From positions 41,404 to 76,792 of the forward strand of contig NZ_JAAFZU010000043.1 in assembly GCF_018263905.1 (NCBI RefSeq): 35,389 nucleotides of DNA, in the 5' to 3' direction. How positions within the stretch are numbered: the first letter of the stretch is position 1; the number at the start of each line of letters is the position of its first letter. The position numbers were made by a program, and so were the translations under genes. This stretch comes from Loktanella sp. SALINAS62. Lineage in GTDB: Bacteria > Pseudomonadota > Alphaproteobacteria > Rhodobacterales > Rhodobacteraceae. Below are positions 16,771-24,890 of this stretch, piece by piece. The notes under the pieces are model-generated. The model saw only the letters and a program-made list of their open reading frames with translations. It was not told the DNA's origin and searched no databases.

Positions 16771-17255
16771 TGGCCGTTGAACGCAAGCCCCGCCAGAAGA
16801 TGCCTGTTCCGGGGCTCACTGACCGAGACCGGGCTTCCATTGCAACGACAGCGAAGGCTAACGGCCTCGGTAAGGCTGAAGCTGACACGTCACAATCAGA
16901 GCCGACGCCGGTTCTAAGCAAAGCGCCTCCAGCTCACACAAAGCCCGATCACACGTCAAAGGCGGCACCTGCGGAACACCAGTATTCGGACGAAACAGTG
17001 AACTTCGCTCCAACAAACACTCCGCAGACCCCGGTTCGCAAGCCTGAACCAGCCGCGGTTGCCGCTGACCTCAAGCAACTGCGGGTGACCGTGGCTCATT
17101 CGAGCGACCTCGCGCTAGCCATACACGACAAATTATTAAGCCTGAGCCCCGATGCTCAAAAGTTCGCAAGCTCTGCGATTTTGCTGCGTGAATTCCTGCG
17201 TGAGCATGACGAAGAACTGGCGAAGATCTTCCGCAAGACGAACGGCCTTCAATAG
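16770..17255 (+). CDS. Uncharacterised partner of the VirC1/ParA-like ATPase
   Basis: A 161-residue protein translated through a TAATG overlap with the ATPase gene. I do not recognise a family. Residues 1-~90 are rich in Pro, Thr, Ala, Lys and Gln and look disordered. Residues ~95-161 look helical (DLALAIHDKLLSLSPDAQKF and LLREFLREHDEELAKIF). By position it corresponds to the second component of ParA-type cassettes, which usually binds the centromere and stimulates the ATPase, often through a disordered tail. No clear helix-turn-helix or ribbon-helix-helix is visible, so DNA binding is inference. Confidence 0.7.
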   Translation: MAVERKPRQKMPVPGLTDRDRASIATTAKANGLGKAEADTSQSEPTPVLSKAPPAHTKPDHTSKAAPAEHQYSDETVNFAPTNTPQTPVRKPEPAAVAADLKQLRVTVAHSSDLALAIHDKLLSLSPDAQKFASSAILLREFLREHDEELAKIFRKTNGLQ

Positions 17256-17534
17256 ACCGCATCGTTTCATGGTCTTCCGACAGCCATGTCGTCAGGCCGG
17301 GCGACAGCAATCGCCCGTGCCTTTGGTGTGCGCAATCCAGAGCCTTTGCTCCTTAGCCACGCGGATATCGACCCATGCTGCCAGTTCGATCCTAGCCCGG
17401 CTTCTTTGCCGCTCCCCTCCCTTCTTTCGGTGGCTACTCTGCCGTTGCGGCCCGTTCTAGGAGCGGAGGATGCGCCGCCGCTCGTCGTCCAAATGACACG
17501 GTCACAAGCAGCGCAGGATGGCCCCGCGATACAA

Positions 17535-18842
17535 TGGGGCAGGATACGAAGCGCCACCATATTTCTGCCAAATAGCACCCGCCTTTTCGCCCTGACCGGC
17601 TTTCTGCCGACGGGCGTCGTGCTTTTGATGGTCGCCTTCGAATATACGGGCCAGTCGGGCTTTGCCATGGCAGCCTCGGTCCTTGGGGTGGCGGCGGTGG
17701 CCATCTTCAGCCGTGGCGTCAAGGCATCCCGCGTCGCATTCGTCTTCACTGCCGTGGCTCTGGTCGTCTGGGACGCCCTGACCCGCGCGAACTGGGGCAC
17801 CGCCACCGTGGCCGCGACCCAACGGGGTGCCATGGTCCGCCCTGACCGCGATCCGCAATGCGACGATGACCGTACGCGAGATCGTGAAATGCGGTCGGTT
17901 TCTGGCCCGCCAGCGCGCCGGATTGCGCTATACCACGCTGACGATCGGCGGGCACTTCGCATTGATCCTGATCCTCGGCTCGATCCCGCTGCTGGGCACG
18001 TGGCCACCGAAATCGGGTCGCACTACAAGAATCCGGAGATCACCCGCCAGCGCACCTGTCGCATGATGATCGCCATCTAGCGCGGTTTAGCCTCCACCCT
18101 CTGCTGGTCGCCGCTGGGATTTTTCATGATCATCGCGGTCGTGCCCGGTGCAAGCTGGTGCGCCGCTGCCCTGCCCGGCACCGCCAGCGCGCTGATGATG
18201 ATAGTCATCGGCTGGGGTCTAGACGCGACGTATAAGACCCGGCGTCCCATCCGCAGGAAACGGAACACTGGCTGATCCGGCTGCGCCCGCTGTTGCTGCT
18301 GCTGACATTTGTGATGGCAGGCGTGGCGCTGCTGCACTTCGCGGCCGTCATGTCCCTTGTGCCGGTCGGGGCGTTTGACTTGATCGCGATCAGGACCCGC
18401 AAATTGCCCGGCTACCGTGGAGAGATGGTTGCTGTTCATGGCAAGCTTCATCGGCAATCTGGGGGCCTACCTGCTGGTGCCGCTGGTAGAGGCATAAGTG
18501 CTGGACCTGACGACGTTGCCACCATGGGTGATCGTCGTGGCCATTGTCTGGATCATTCTGATTACCGTCCAGCTGGGCACGAACCCGATCCTCGCGGTTT
18601 TCTTGTTGGTCCCGATCCTGCCGGCACCAGAGGTCATGCGCACCCCCCCACGGCACTGGTATCGCGATCACCAGTAGCGGGGCCCTGAGCGCCGCGACAT
18701 CCCCCTTCACCGCCTCCGTGATGCTGGTGGGGCCTCGCTGGCGGGTTGTCGCTCCTGCCCGCGGGTCTGGGCCGGAACGGAGTGTATATCCTCGTGGCCG
18801 GCACCGTTTTGATTTGCTGATCGCTGCTGCTGACTGTGCTTT
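17535..18842 (+). pseudogene. Decayed polytopic membrane-protein gene
   Basis: Successive plus-strand frames together read as one large hydrophobic protein. Segments are FLPNSTRLFALTGFLPTGVV and VAFVFTAVALVVWDALTRAN (frame from 17286), then TAIRNATMTVREIVKCGRFL and YTTLTIGGHFALILILGSI (frame from 17827), RGLASTLCWSPLGFFMIIAV (~18078), LLLLLTFVMAGVALLHFAAV (frame from 18293) and VIVVAIVWIILITVQLGTNP (~18530). At least three frame changes and several stops intervene, so it cannot make an intact product. I recognise it as a conserved multi-pass membrane protein of Rhodobacterales without a known role. The 5' limit is uncertain because the first segment sits in a frame open back to 17286. Confidence 0.7.
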
Positions 18843-18934
18843 AAATCTGTAAGCTTTCATACCGCTAAATCACGATTTTTCACTGTCAGTGACATGCCTG
18901 GCATCAACGCAAGTGGGCCAATTTCTCTGCGATG

Positions 18935-18962
18935 TGTATCAAACATTTTTTTGATGCACACA
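18935..18962. promoter_or_regulatory. Operator-like dyad, copy 1
   Basis: TGTATCAAA-N6-TTTGATGCA (18935-18958), arms matching at 8 of 9 positions, followed by CACA. It recurs 68 bases downstream with the same spacing and flank. It lies in the upstream region of the GSU2403-type gene and is probably a transcription-factor site. Confidence 0.6.
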
Positions 18963-19002
18963 GCGCCAGTATGCTTTATGGCTTACAGCTTAAGCACGGA
19001 TA

Positions 19003-19030
19003 TGCATCAAAAAGCTGTTTGCTGCACACA
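19003..19030. promoter_or_regulatory. Operator-like dyad, copy 2
   Basis: TGCATCAAA-N6-TTTGCTGCA (19003-19026), followed by CACA. It has the same 9-6-9 architecture as copy 1, with substitutions at only a few arm positions. It ends about 20 bases before the start of the downstream gene, a position where binding would block transcription or translation initiation. Confidence 0.6.
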
Positions 19031-19050
19031 ATCGCGGATGGGACTTTCAG

Positions 19051-20082
19051 ATGGTCGACCTTCACATCACTTCGCTGTCTCGCAGTGCACAGGTCGCCTA
19101 TCAGGATCTGTTGCGCCTGCATCTGGAAGAGACGGCCTCGGGCCTGATCGGATCCGTCGAGGCACGTCACCGCAACGGGCGGACATATCTGTATGACCGC
19201 TTCCGGATCGGGACCCAAATGAAATCTCACTATCTTGGCGAGGATACGCCCGAACTGCGGGACCGGCTTGCCTCGGCTGCGCGGTTGAAAGCCGAGGCCG
19301 AAGAACGGTCGAAAAGCATGGGCCGATTGGCAAGACTGTTGCGTGCCGAAGGGATGATCACTACCGACAGAGAGACCGGATCACTGCTGCTGGCCTTTGC
19401 GCGCGCGGGGGTATTTCGCCTTGGTGGCACGCTGGTCGGCACCGCAGCTTATAGTCTGTTTCAGGGCGAGTTGGGTGTCCGCTTTGACACCGATGATCTG
19501 GCGCAAACGGGTGACATCGATTTTGCGAGCTTTGAACGACTGTCCGTCTCACTTGGCGACCGGGTCGAGGAGGATCCGGGTGACATCCTAAAGACCCTGA
19601 AATTTGATCCGGTCCCGGGCGTATTTGACCGTCAGATATGGAAATGGCGGCAAAGCAGCGGTGCGGCGATGGTCGAATTTCTGACGCCGGCTTTCGGCGA
19701 AGAGGTCGTCAAGCCGCTGCCGGCGCTTGGGGTTTCTGCGCAGGCGCTGCACTACCTCAATTATCTCATCGCCAATCCCATCCACGCTGTCGCACTCTAT
19801 CGTTCTGGCGTCCTGATTCAGATTCCGCGTCCCGAACGGTTTGCGATCCACAAGTTGATCGTGGCAGACCGGCGATCCGGCGGGCCGGATCAGGGCAAGT
19901 CTGTAAAGGATCGCGGACAGGCCGCCTTTCTAGTTACTTTGCTCGCCCAGGACAGACCCGACGACCTCGCCGATGCCTATTCGGACGCTTTGTCCCGCGG
20001 GCCGCGGTGGCGGCACCGGTTGACATCGAGTCTCAGCAAAATGCCTGAGACTCGCGATATCCTGTCCACTTTGGTTAAATAG
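19051..20082 (+). CDS. GSU2403-family nucleotidyltransferase-fold protein
   Basis: A soluble protein of 343 residues, the usual length for the family. The N-terminal ~110 residues are charged and helical (LKAEAEERSKSMGRLARLL). The nucleotidyltransferase core follows: FRLGGTLVGTAAYSLFQGEL (Gly-rich helix), then TGDIDFASFERL with the Asp-x-Asp metal site, and EFLTPAFGEEV as a later strand. The C-terminal part (ERFAIHKLIVADRR) is also typical. Substrate is unknown; relatives are minimal nucleotidyltransferases, some in mobile contexts. It stands alone between a decayed gene and repC, behind two matching operator-like dyads. No strong Shine-Dalgarno is visible. Confidence 0.8.
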   Translation: MVDLHITSLSRSAQVAYQDLLRLHLEETASGLIGSVEARHRNGRTYLYDRFRIGTQMKSHYLGEDTPELRDRLASAARLKAEAEERSKSMGRLARLLRAEGMITTDRETGSLLLAFARAGVFRLGGTLVGTAAYSLFQGELGVRFDTDDLAQTGDIDFASFERLSVSLGDRVEEDPGDILKTLKFDPVPGVFDRQIWKWRQSSGAAMVEFLTPAFGEEVVKPLPALGVSAQALHYLNYLIANPIHAVALYRSGVLIQIPRPERFAIHKLIVADRRSGGPDQGKSVKDRGQAAFLVTLLAQDRPDDLADAYSDALSRGPRWRHRLTSSLSKMPETRDILSTLVK

Positions 20083-20152
20083 AACGCTAGATTGACCGTT
20101 AAGCGGCGGGTATTTCCCGATGCGCGCTGATGCTGATATGCCAAGGCAGAAC

Positions 20153-20174
20153 AAAATTGTCAGCTGACAATTTT
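20153..20174. promoter_or_regulatory. parS: parS partition site 1 (perfect 22-bp palindrome)
   Basis: AAAATTGTCAG followed by its exact complement CTGACAATTTT. The core ATTGTCAGCTGACAAT matches the repABC parS pattern of a 16-bp palindrome centred on GC with CAGCTG inside. It lies just downstream of repC and is the expected RepB binding site. Confidence 0.85.
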
Positions 20175-20196
20175 CGGACGTCGGCTAGTGAACAGC

Positions 20197-21279
20197 CTAA
20201 AAAGCGTGGTGATGCGTGGACCGATTGTCAGCTGACAATTTTCCAGCACGACGCAGGACCACGGCCTGAAGCATTGGTCGCACATCGAACCCACCTGCCC
20301 GTCCTTGTTGGGTCAAGCGACGCAGATACGCTCCGGGGCTGTCTATCTCGCGCAGTCTCTCTAGAATGCATAATATGGCAACGCTCGCTGCATTCTGACC
20401 CAATGTCCGTTGCGCTGCGATCATGACCGGTGGATCAATCCCGATCATCGGTGCAATCCGACTGGCAACGTCGTGCAACTCCTGCCAACTGCGCACCGTG
20501 GCTGGGAAATAGCACCTGTATTCTGTGCAAGTCTCTGTCACCTCAAGTAGCGATGTCCCCTGATCGTGACCTTCAGAGTCAAGGTTATATTTTGTTTTAG
20601 TATGTATGTGCCGCTCATACTGATTGTCGGCGCCGCTCATTTTATCGGCGTCGCAGGCCGTGTTGGCCGGTGTTAGCCGATCGCGTAGAGCATCTGCGAT
20701 GCTGGTCAGCTCCGCCAGCGGGGTCTTGCGCCTTAACAGCCGACGTGCGGTCTCGGTCAAGTTATCTGGACCAGACTCGTCGATGACGGCTTGCCGCAGC
20801 GCGATGACAGTCTGGCGGGCCACTGCAATCTCCTCGGCCTGCATCCGATGTTCGGCAGCGGCTTGCGTGATCTGTTCAGCTGCACGGGCAAGGGGCGAGA
20901 GGTCGAACCCGAAGGCCAGCGCGATCCGCTGACCGATCCGCCGTGCAAAACGTTTGTGATTTGGACTGTCGCGCCGGTCGACAACGCCAAGCTCGACCAA
21001 CTGGGCCAAGTGACGGCGCAGTGTGCTTTCGGGCATGCCGTTCAGCCGGTCCGAAAGGGTGCGATTGGCGGGAAAAACGATGGCGTCGTGCGGCTGTGCC
21101 GAAATCTGACGGCCCGGATGAAAGGTCATCAGCGCCTTGAGCACGCCAAGTGTGCGGTGCGAAAGGCCGAACGTCGACGCCGCCTCTGTCAGGGCCGACA
21201 GGATGTCCCATTTATCGACCGTCGTCGCGGGGCGAGGCTGCGCCTGACCACTGCTAGCGAAAAGCGTGGGTGATGTCAT
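20197..21279 (-). CDS. repC: RepC replication initiator of the repABC operon
   Basis: Plasmid replication initiator of 360 residues. The N-terminal winged-helix region is typical: WDILSALTEAASTFGLSHRT, LGVLKALMTFHPG, FPANRTLSDRLNGMPESTLR. A helical middle follows, then a polar linker (DKMSGADNQYERHIHTKTKY) and the C-terminal domain (LGQNAASVAILCILERLREI). In repABC plasmids RepC acts at an origin within its own gene; an AT-rich patch at ~20575-20635 encodes the linker and is the likely origin. It is separated from repB by 136 bases holding an antisense RNA. A parS site is embedded in its last codons. Confidence 0.95.
   Translation of the reverse strand: MTSPTLFASSGQAQPRPATTVDKWDILSALTEAASTFGLSHRTLGVLKALMTFHPGRQISAQPHDAIVFPANRTLSDRLNGMPESTLRRHLAQLVELGVVDRRDSPNHKRFARRIGQRIALAFGFDLSPLARAAEQITQAAAEHRMQAEEIAVARQTVIALRQAVIDESGPDNLTETARRLLRRKTPLAELTSIADALRDRLTPANTACDADKMSGADNQYERHIHTKTKYNLDSEGHDQGTSLLEVTETCTEYRCYFPATVRSWQELHDVASRIAPMIGIDPPVMIAAQRTLGQNAASVAILCILERLREIDSPGAYLRRLTQQGRAGGFDVRPMLQAVVLRRAGKLSADNRSTHHHAF
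20224..20239. promoter_or_regulatory. parS: parS partition site 2, inside the 3' end of repC
   Basis: Perfect 16-bp palindrome ATTGTCAGCTGACAAT, same core as site 1, with centres 68 bases apart. It lies inside the repC coding sequence, where the minus strand reads it as the residues KLSADN near the RepC C-terminus. Confidence 0.85.
20574..20635. other. oriV: AT-rich segment in repC, probable replication origin
   Basis: A sharply AT-rich stretch (including TTATATTTTGTTTTAGTATG) within an otherwise GC-rich repC. In studied repABC plasmids oriV lies within repC in such a region. Position and composition support this; iterons were not seen. Confidence 0.5.
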
Positions 21280-21329
21280 GTCATGTTCACGATGGACGTA
21301 AAAATTCAGGCCCCGCCCGGCGGGCAGAG

Positions 21330-21358
21330 TTGACAGATCGGGAAGTGCTAGCTATCTC
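21330..21358 (+). promoter_or_regulatory. Promoter of the repABC antisense RNA
   Basis: A perfect -35 TTGACA at 21330-21335, a 17-base spacer and TATCTC at 21353-21358. It points against repC and gives a transcript starting near 21365. Confidence 0.75.
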
Positions 21359-21364
21359 CATAGT

Positions 21365-21416
21365 GCGAGTATTGAGAAGGGCCTTCCGGGTATATGCCTG
21401 GGGGGCTTTTTCTTTT
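21365..21416 (+). ncRNA. Counter-transcribed RNA controlling repC
   Basis: About 50 nt from the predicted start to the end of an intrinsic terminator. It is antisense to the repB-repC leader. In repABC plasmids such an RNA (inc-alpha) represses RepC synthesis and determines copy number and incompatibility. Size, place and orientation all match; the exact start is predicted. Confidence 0.75.
21381..21416 (+). terminator. Intrinsic terminator of the antisense RNA
   Basis: A stem of about ten pairs (GCCTTCCGGG with CCTGGGGGGC, including G-T pairs) around the loop TATATG, followed by TTTTTCTTTT at 21407-21416. Confidence 0.75.
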
Positions 21417-22393
21417 CAGGTCTGGTCTCGTGCCTCCGTTGATGTTGCGTTGCCTTCGGAACGATCGCTGGTCCAGCGATCGTGAAGCTCGTTCAGCAGG
21501 GCCTCTGCCTGTGTCGCTAGCCAGTCGTCGAAACCGGTTGCGGGGATCGTCAGCGTCAGACCCTTTGTGCCCTTGCGCAGCTGCGCGATCACCGTCCCGT
21601 CGGGGGCGGCAATGGCTTGCGGGGCAGGGCGGTCGGACTTCGTGGCCAGTGTCTTCATCTCGGCCCGTTGAAAGACTTCTTCGAACCGCGCATCGGAATT
21701 CAGACCAGTGAAGTCGGGGCGTCCGGTCACGGTGATGGCGCGGGATTTCGCCGCCGGGTCCTCGAACAGGGCGGCCAGCGCCATCCAGCGATCGCGGCCG
21801 ATGCTGGGTGCGGCGCCGATGACCCGCAGAAAGGGCAGATCGAATGCCGTGCCGACCTTTAGCATGCGGCTGACCATCGGCAGGTCCATCGACAGCGCCG
21901 CAGCGATTGTCTGCCGGTCGAAATCGGCCGCCTGCATCTGTGCGGCAAAGCTGGCCTTTTCGATGAAGCTTAGGTCCTTTCGGGCGGTATTCTCCTGCCC
22001 CTGCGCCAGCACCAGCGCGTGATCGTCCAATTGCCGGACCATAGCCTTAACGGTCATGTTCAGCGCCTTAAGCGCGCGTAGCCGACGGCGGCCATACACG
22101 ATCTCGAACCGGCCCTGTTTCGTAGAGTGGGGGCGCAGCAGCACAGGCACCTGCTGACCATAGGTCGAAAGGCTCTCCTGTAGCGCGTCCTGATCGGCGT
22201 CCTGCAATGTCAGCCGGTCTTCCAGTCCAGCATCGTCGATCAGGGCCGGGTCGATGTCCTGAACGGCACTTTCCTGCAGCTTCGTCAGGGACGACTGCAA
22301 TGCGCCGACAGCCCCTTGTGGGGCCCGGCGCGGTGTCCGTTGTGTCTCGGTCCGGGCGGGTGATCCGCCCATCAGGATGCCTTTGCGTGCCAT
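21416..22393 (-). CDS. repB: RepB partition protein (ParB family)
   Basis: Centromere-binding protein of about 325 residues. The ParB N-terminal domain contains GQQVPVLLRPH and VYGRRRLRALKALN (the GxRRxRA box). A helix-turn-helix follows (FDRQTIAAALSMDLPMVSRMLK). The C-terminal ~100 residues would dimerise. I chose ATG 22393, which overlaps the RepA stop as TAATG and begins MARKGILMG, typical of RepB; ATG 22405 is an in-frame alternative. It should bind the two parS palindromes at 20153 and 20224. Confidence 0.95.
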   Translation of the reverse strand: MARKGILMGGSPARTETQRTPRRAPQGAVGALQSSLTKLQESAVQDIDPALIDDAGLEDRLTLQDADQDALQESLSTYGQQVPVLLRPHSTKQGRFEIVYGRRRLRALKALNMTVKAMVRQLDDHALVLAQGQENTARKDLSFIEKASFAAQMQAADFDRQTIAAALSMDLPMVSRMLKVGTAFDLPFLRVIGAAPSIGRDRWMALAALFEDPAAKSRAITVTGRPDFTGLNSDARFEEVFQRAEMKTLATKSDRPAPQAIAAPDGTVIAQLRKGTKGLTLTIPATGFDDWLATQAEALLNELHDRWTSDRSEGNATSTEARDQT

Positions 22394-23568
22394 TATCTGC
22401 CCCATGCTTTCTGGATCAGCATTTCGATCTCGTCATTCACTAGATTAAGTGAATCGACCGCACGGTCGTAGGTGTTGCGGTGAAACTGGGTCCGGTCCAC
22501 CTCATACACGGTCTGGTGCGTCAGGCCCGCGTCAGAAATCGCGGTCGATTTCAGCATCGGTGCGACCATGACTTCATCCCCGAACAACTGCCGGAGAAAG
22601 GCCACGACCTGCTGCTGGGGGCCGTCGTTGGGTTCGTACCGATTGATCAGAAAGCGCAGGAAGTCGAACTCCATCTTGGCCCCGGCTTGCGAGACGACAT
22701 CGAGCAGGTCAGCGCTCATCTGCAGGAACTGCGACATGGAGGCCACGTCGAGCATGTTAGGCACGATGGTGATCAGCAGGCCGGTCGAGGCGCAGAGCGC
22801 TGACAGCGTGAGGTAGCCCAGCTGTGGCGGGCAGTCGAAGACGATGACGTCGTAATCCGCCTCGACGTCCCGCAGGACGGTGGCCAGCCGGGCAAAGAAC
22901 GGCGGTTGCGCGTTGGCCATCAGCGCACGAGGCGTTTCGTGTTCGAATTCTTGCAACAGCAGACCGGCAGGGGCCAGGTCGATGCCGGTAAAGAATGTCG
23001 GCTGAATGATGCTACGGAAGGGCAGGGGGTCTTCGTAGCGGATCGCGTCGTAAACCGTTCCGGTTTCAAGGAAATCGACTTCTGGCCGAAAGCCGAACAG
23101 GGTAGTGAGGGATGCCTGCGGGTCGATATCGACGCACAGCACGCGGTAGCCTTTCAGGGCTAACCGCTGGGCGGTGTGGATCGTACTGGTGGTCTTGCCA
23201 CTGCCACCCTTGAAGTTCAGGAACGACAGTACTTGCACATTGTCACCGGGCCGCCGACCCTTGGCATAGGTGCCTGGTTTCTTGGCACCTGCCTCGAGAG
23301 TGGTGCGGATATCCAGCAGATCTTGTGCGGAATAGTGACGCCGCCCCCCGGCAGAGGTATCGACCTCTGGCGCGCGGCCTTCGAAATGCAGCTTGCGCAG
23401 AAAGCTGGCCGAGATATTGAGGAGTTCAGCCGCCTCTGAGGCGGAAAAGTGGCGCAAATCCTTGGTGGCGTTCGGGGCGAAGACCTTTTCCATGTGATCC
23501 TGCAACGCCGCCGAAAGTTGTTCGGCGTTCTCGCGGATGCGCGTGCTGATCTGGAATGTTTCGCTCAC
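22393..23568 (-). CDS. repA: RepA partition ATPase (ParA family)
   Basis: Partition ATPase and autorepressor of the repABC operon, about 391 residues. The N-terminal helix-turn-helix (HFSASEAAELLNISASFLRK) is typical of RepA. Next come Walker A (FLNFKGGSGKTTSTIH), A' (CVDIDPQASLTTLFG) and Walker B (VIVFDCPPQLGYLTL). I prefer the GTG at 23568, which follows AAGGA by seven bases and gives a typical N-terminus (VSETFQISTRIRENA). The GTG at 23643 would add 25 basic residues unlike the family. A possible promoter (TTGCCA, 18 bases, TATAGA) lies at ~23660-23690 on the minus strand. Confidence 0.94.
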   Translation of the reverse strand: MSETFQISTRIRENAEQLSAALQDHMEKVFAPNATKDLRHFSASEAAELLNISASFLRKLHFEGRAPEVDTSAGGRRHYSAQDLLDIRTTLEAGAKKPGTYAKGRRPGDNVQVLSFLNFKGGSGKTTSTIHTAQRLALKGYRVLCVDIDPQASLTTLFGFRPEVDFLETGTVYDAIRYEDPLPFRSIIQPTFFTGIDLAPAGLLLQEFEHETPRALMANAQPPFFARLATVLRDVEADYDVIVFDCPPQLGYLTLSALCASTGLLITIVPNMLDVASMSQFLQMSADLLDVVSQAGAKMEFDFLRFLINRYEPNDGPQQQVVAFLRQLFGDEVMVAPMLKSTAISDAGLTHQTVYEVDRTQFHRNTYDRAVDSLNLVNDEIEMLIQKAWGR

Positions 23569-23643
23569 CTGTTCGTCCTTGCCCGCCGGCTTGACTGCCG
23601 GTCTGTATAGTTTGTCGAGTAACGCTTTTTTGCGATAGCGCAC

Positions 23644-23927
23644 TCTTTAACGTTCTATAGACGACAAATCTGGAAGTTGGCAATCTTTTCTAGCGGCTGT
23701 GTGATGGAATGACCGCACGACATCTGGTGGGTCCGCTGAGGCAGTTCGACAAATGAGCACCAACCTGAAATGAATTCAATAACTTAAGACACGCCCTGCA
23801 AGTTTACCGTAGGCTGAGAGTATGTGGTTGCGTAAGCGACAGGTTTCTCAGTGATCCGATCCGAAAAGGCTCTATGCAGGCAAAATTGCCTTTGAAAGAC
23901 CTTGTTCCAAGAGCGTTCAGAATCATG
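23644..23927. other. Upstream region of repABC
   Basis: About 280 bases between repA and a decayed htpX gene. It should contain the RepA-repressed promoter. The short plus-strand frame at 23874 reads through the opposite strand of the htpX remnant and is not a gene. No parS-like palindrome was seen here. Confidence 0.5.
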
Positions 23928-24620
23928 TCAGTTTCCGGCGGCGGTCATCAGCTCAACGGGCTTGGACGTCCGCCCCATTTGACCCTGGGCATCGTGCTCG
24001 GCATGGCGGCGGCGACGCGGGAGGGGGTCTTGCGACCCAGCGCCATCTGCCGCAGGGCGCGCAACGCGGTTTTTCCTTCGCGGGATGGATCGAAAATAGC
24101 TTGTCGCGGCCGTGGGCGTGCAGGGGATTGATGATGAACATGTGGGCGGTGGTGGGATAACTTTGTGCCGCGCCGTTGTCGATTCGTGCGGCACCTTGCT
24201 GGGTCCGCTCCAGCGAAGAGGCAGGCCACATGGGGGTTGCCACAGATATTGGCCTCGATCCGGTCGGCCTCGCTTTCGCGCAACCGGCTGATCGCCGTCT
24301 GCACGAGGGCGGCGGCGAGGGGTACGAGGATCATCATGGCGATGGTGCTGACGATCCCAAGCCGCTCGCGCGAGTCACCGAAGAACAGCGCGAAATTCGC
24401 CAGCATCGAGATCGCACCGGTGAATGTCGCGGTCACGGTCCTGATCGCCGTGTCATGGTTGCGGATATGCGCCAACTTATGCGCCACGACGGCGGCGACC
24501 TTTTCGCGGGTCAGGCTTTGCAACAGGCCTGCGGTCACGGTCACGGTCACGGCTGCGTTGGCCGGATTGCGGCAGGTACCAAAGGTGAACGGTTTCGCCA
24601 AGTTCGCGCAAAACTCGACC
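23928..24620 (-). pseudogene. Inactive htpX-like membrane metalloprotease
   Basis: Remnant of a zinc metalloprotease of the HtpX/M48B family. The frame begins within the conserved [13 protein letters not shown] segment, so the N-terminal membrane helices are missing. The zinc motif reads [11 protein letters not shown]; HtpX has HELAH, so the catalytic Glu is replaced by Lys. The next segments are well conserved ([33 protein letters not shown]). After this the similarity changes frame to [19 protein letters not shown] and [19 protein letters not shown] (frame from 24243), then changes again. Truncation, loss of the catalytic residue and frameshifts all indicate a dead gene. Confidence 0.85.
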
Positions 24621-24830
24621 CACTGAACGTTAAGCCAATCACCTAGATTGCGAGGGTTATCTATAGTGGTGCGCTCGCAGCGTCATTCGATGAAGTCATC
24701 GCCGGCCCATAAAAATAACACGGCTGTCGAATGTATCCCTCTTGGCGGGGGACCCGCCGAAAGAAAAAGGCGGGGCAGGGGGGCGGGCGCAGCTCGTCGC
24801 CCTGCCGCGTCACCCTAGCAACACAAGCAA
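24621..24830. other. Gene-free interval between htpX remnant and ardC terminator
   Basis: About 200 bases of GC-rich sequence with homopolymer runs. I see no gene or clear regulatory site in it. Confidence 0.4.
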
Positions 24831-24858
24831 CAAAAAACCCCGACCATTTAGGCCGGGG
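24831..24858 (-). terminator. Intrinsic terminator of ardC
   Basis: On the minus strand CCCCGGCC-TAAAT-GGTCGGGG forms a strong stem followed by six T, 33 bases past the ardC stop. Confidence 0.85.
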
Positions 24859-24890
24859 CTCAAGATGGTGCAGACTGTCAGGATATAGGT

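Noticed and set aside
18935-20239. Equal 68-base spacing of the dyad pair and of the parS pair
   Set aside because: The motifs are unrelated in sequence and the equal spacing is most likely coincidence.
23874-24131. 85-codon plus-strand frame downstream of the repA upstream region
   Set aside because: Mostly antisense to the htpX remnant, with no similarity or ribosome-binding site.
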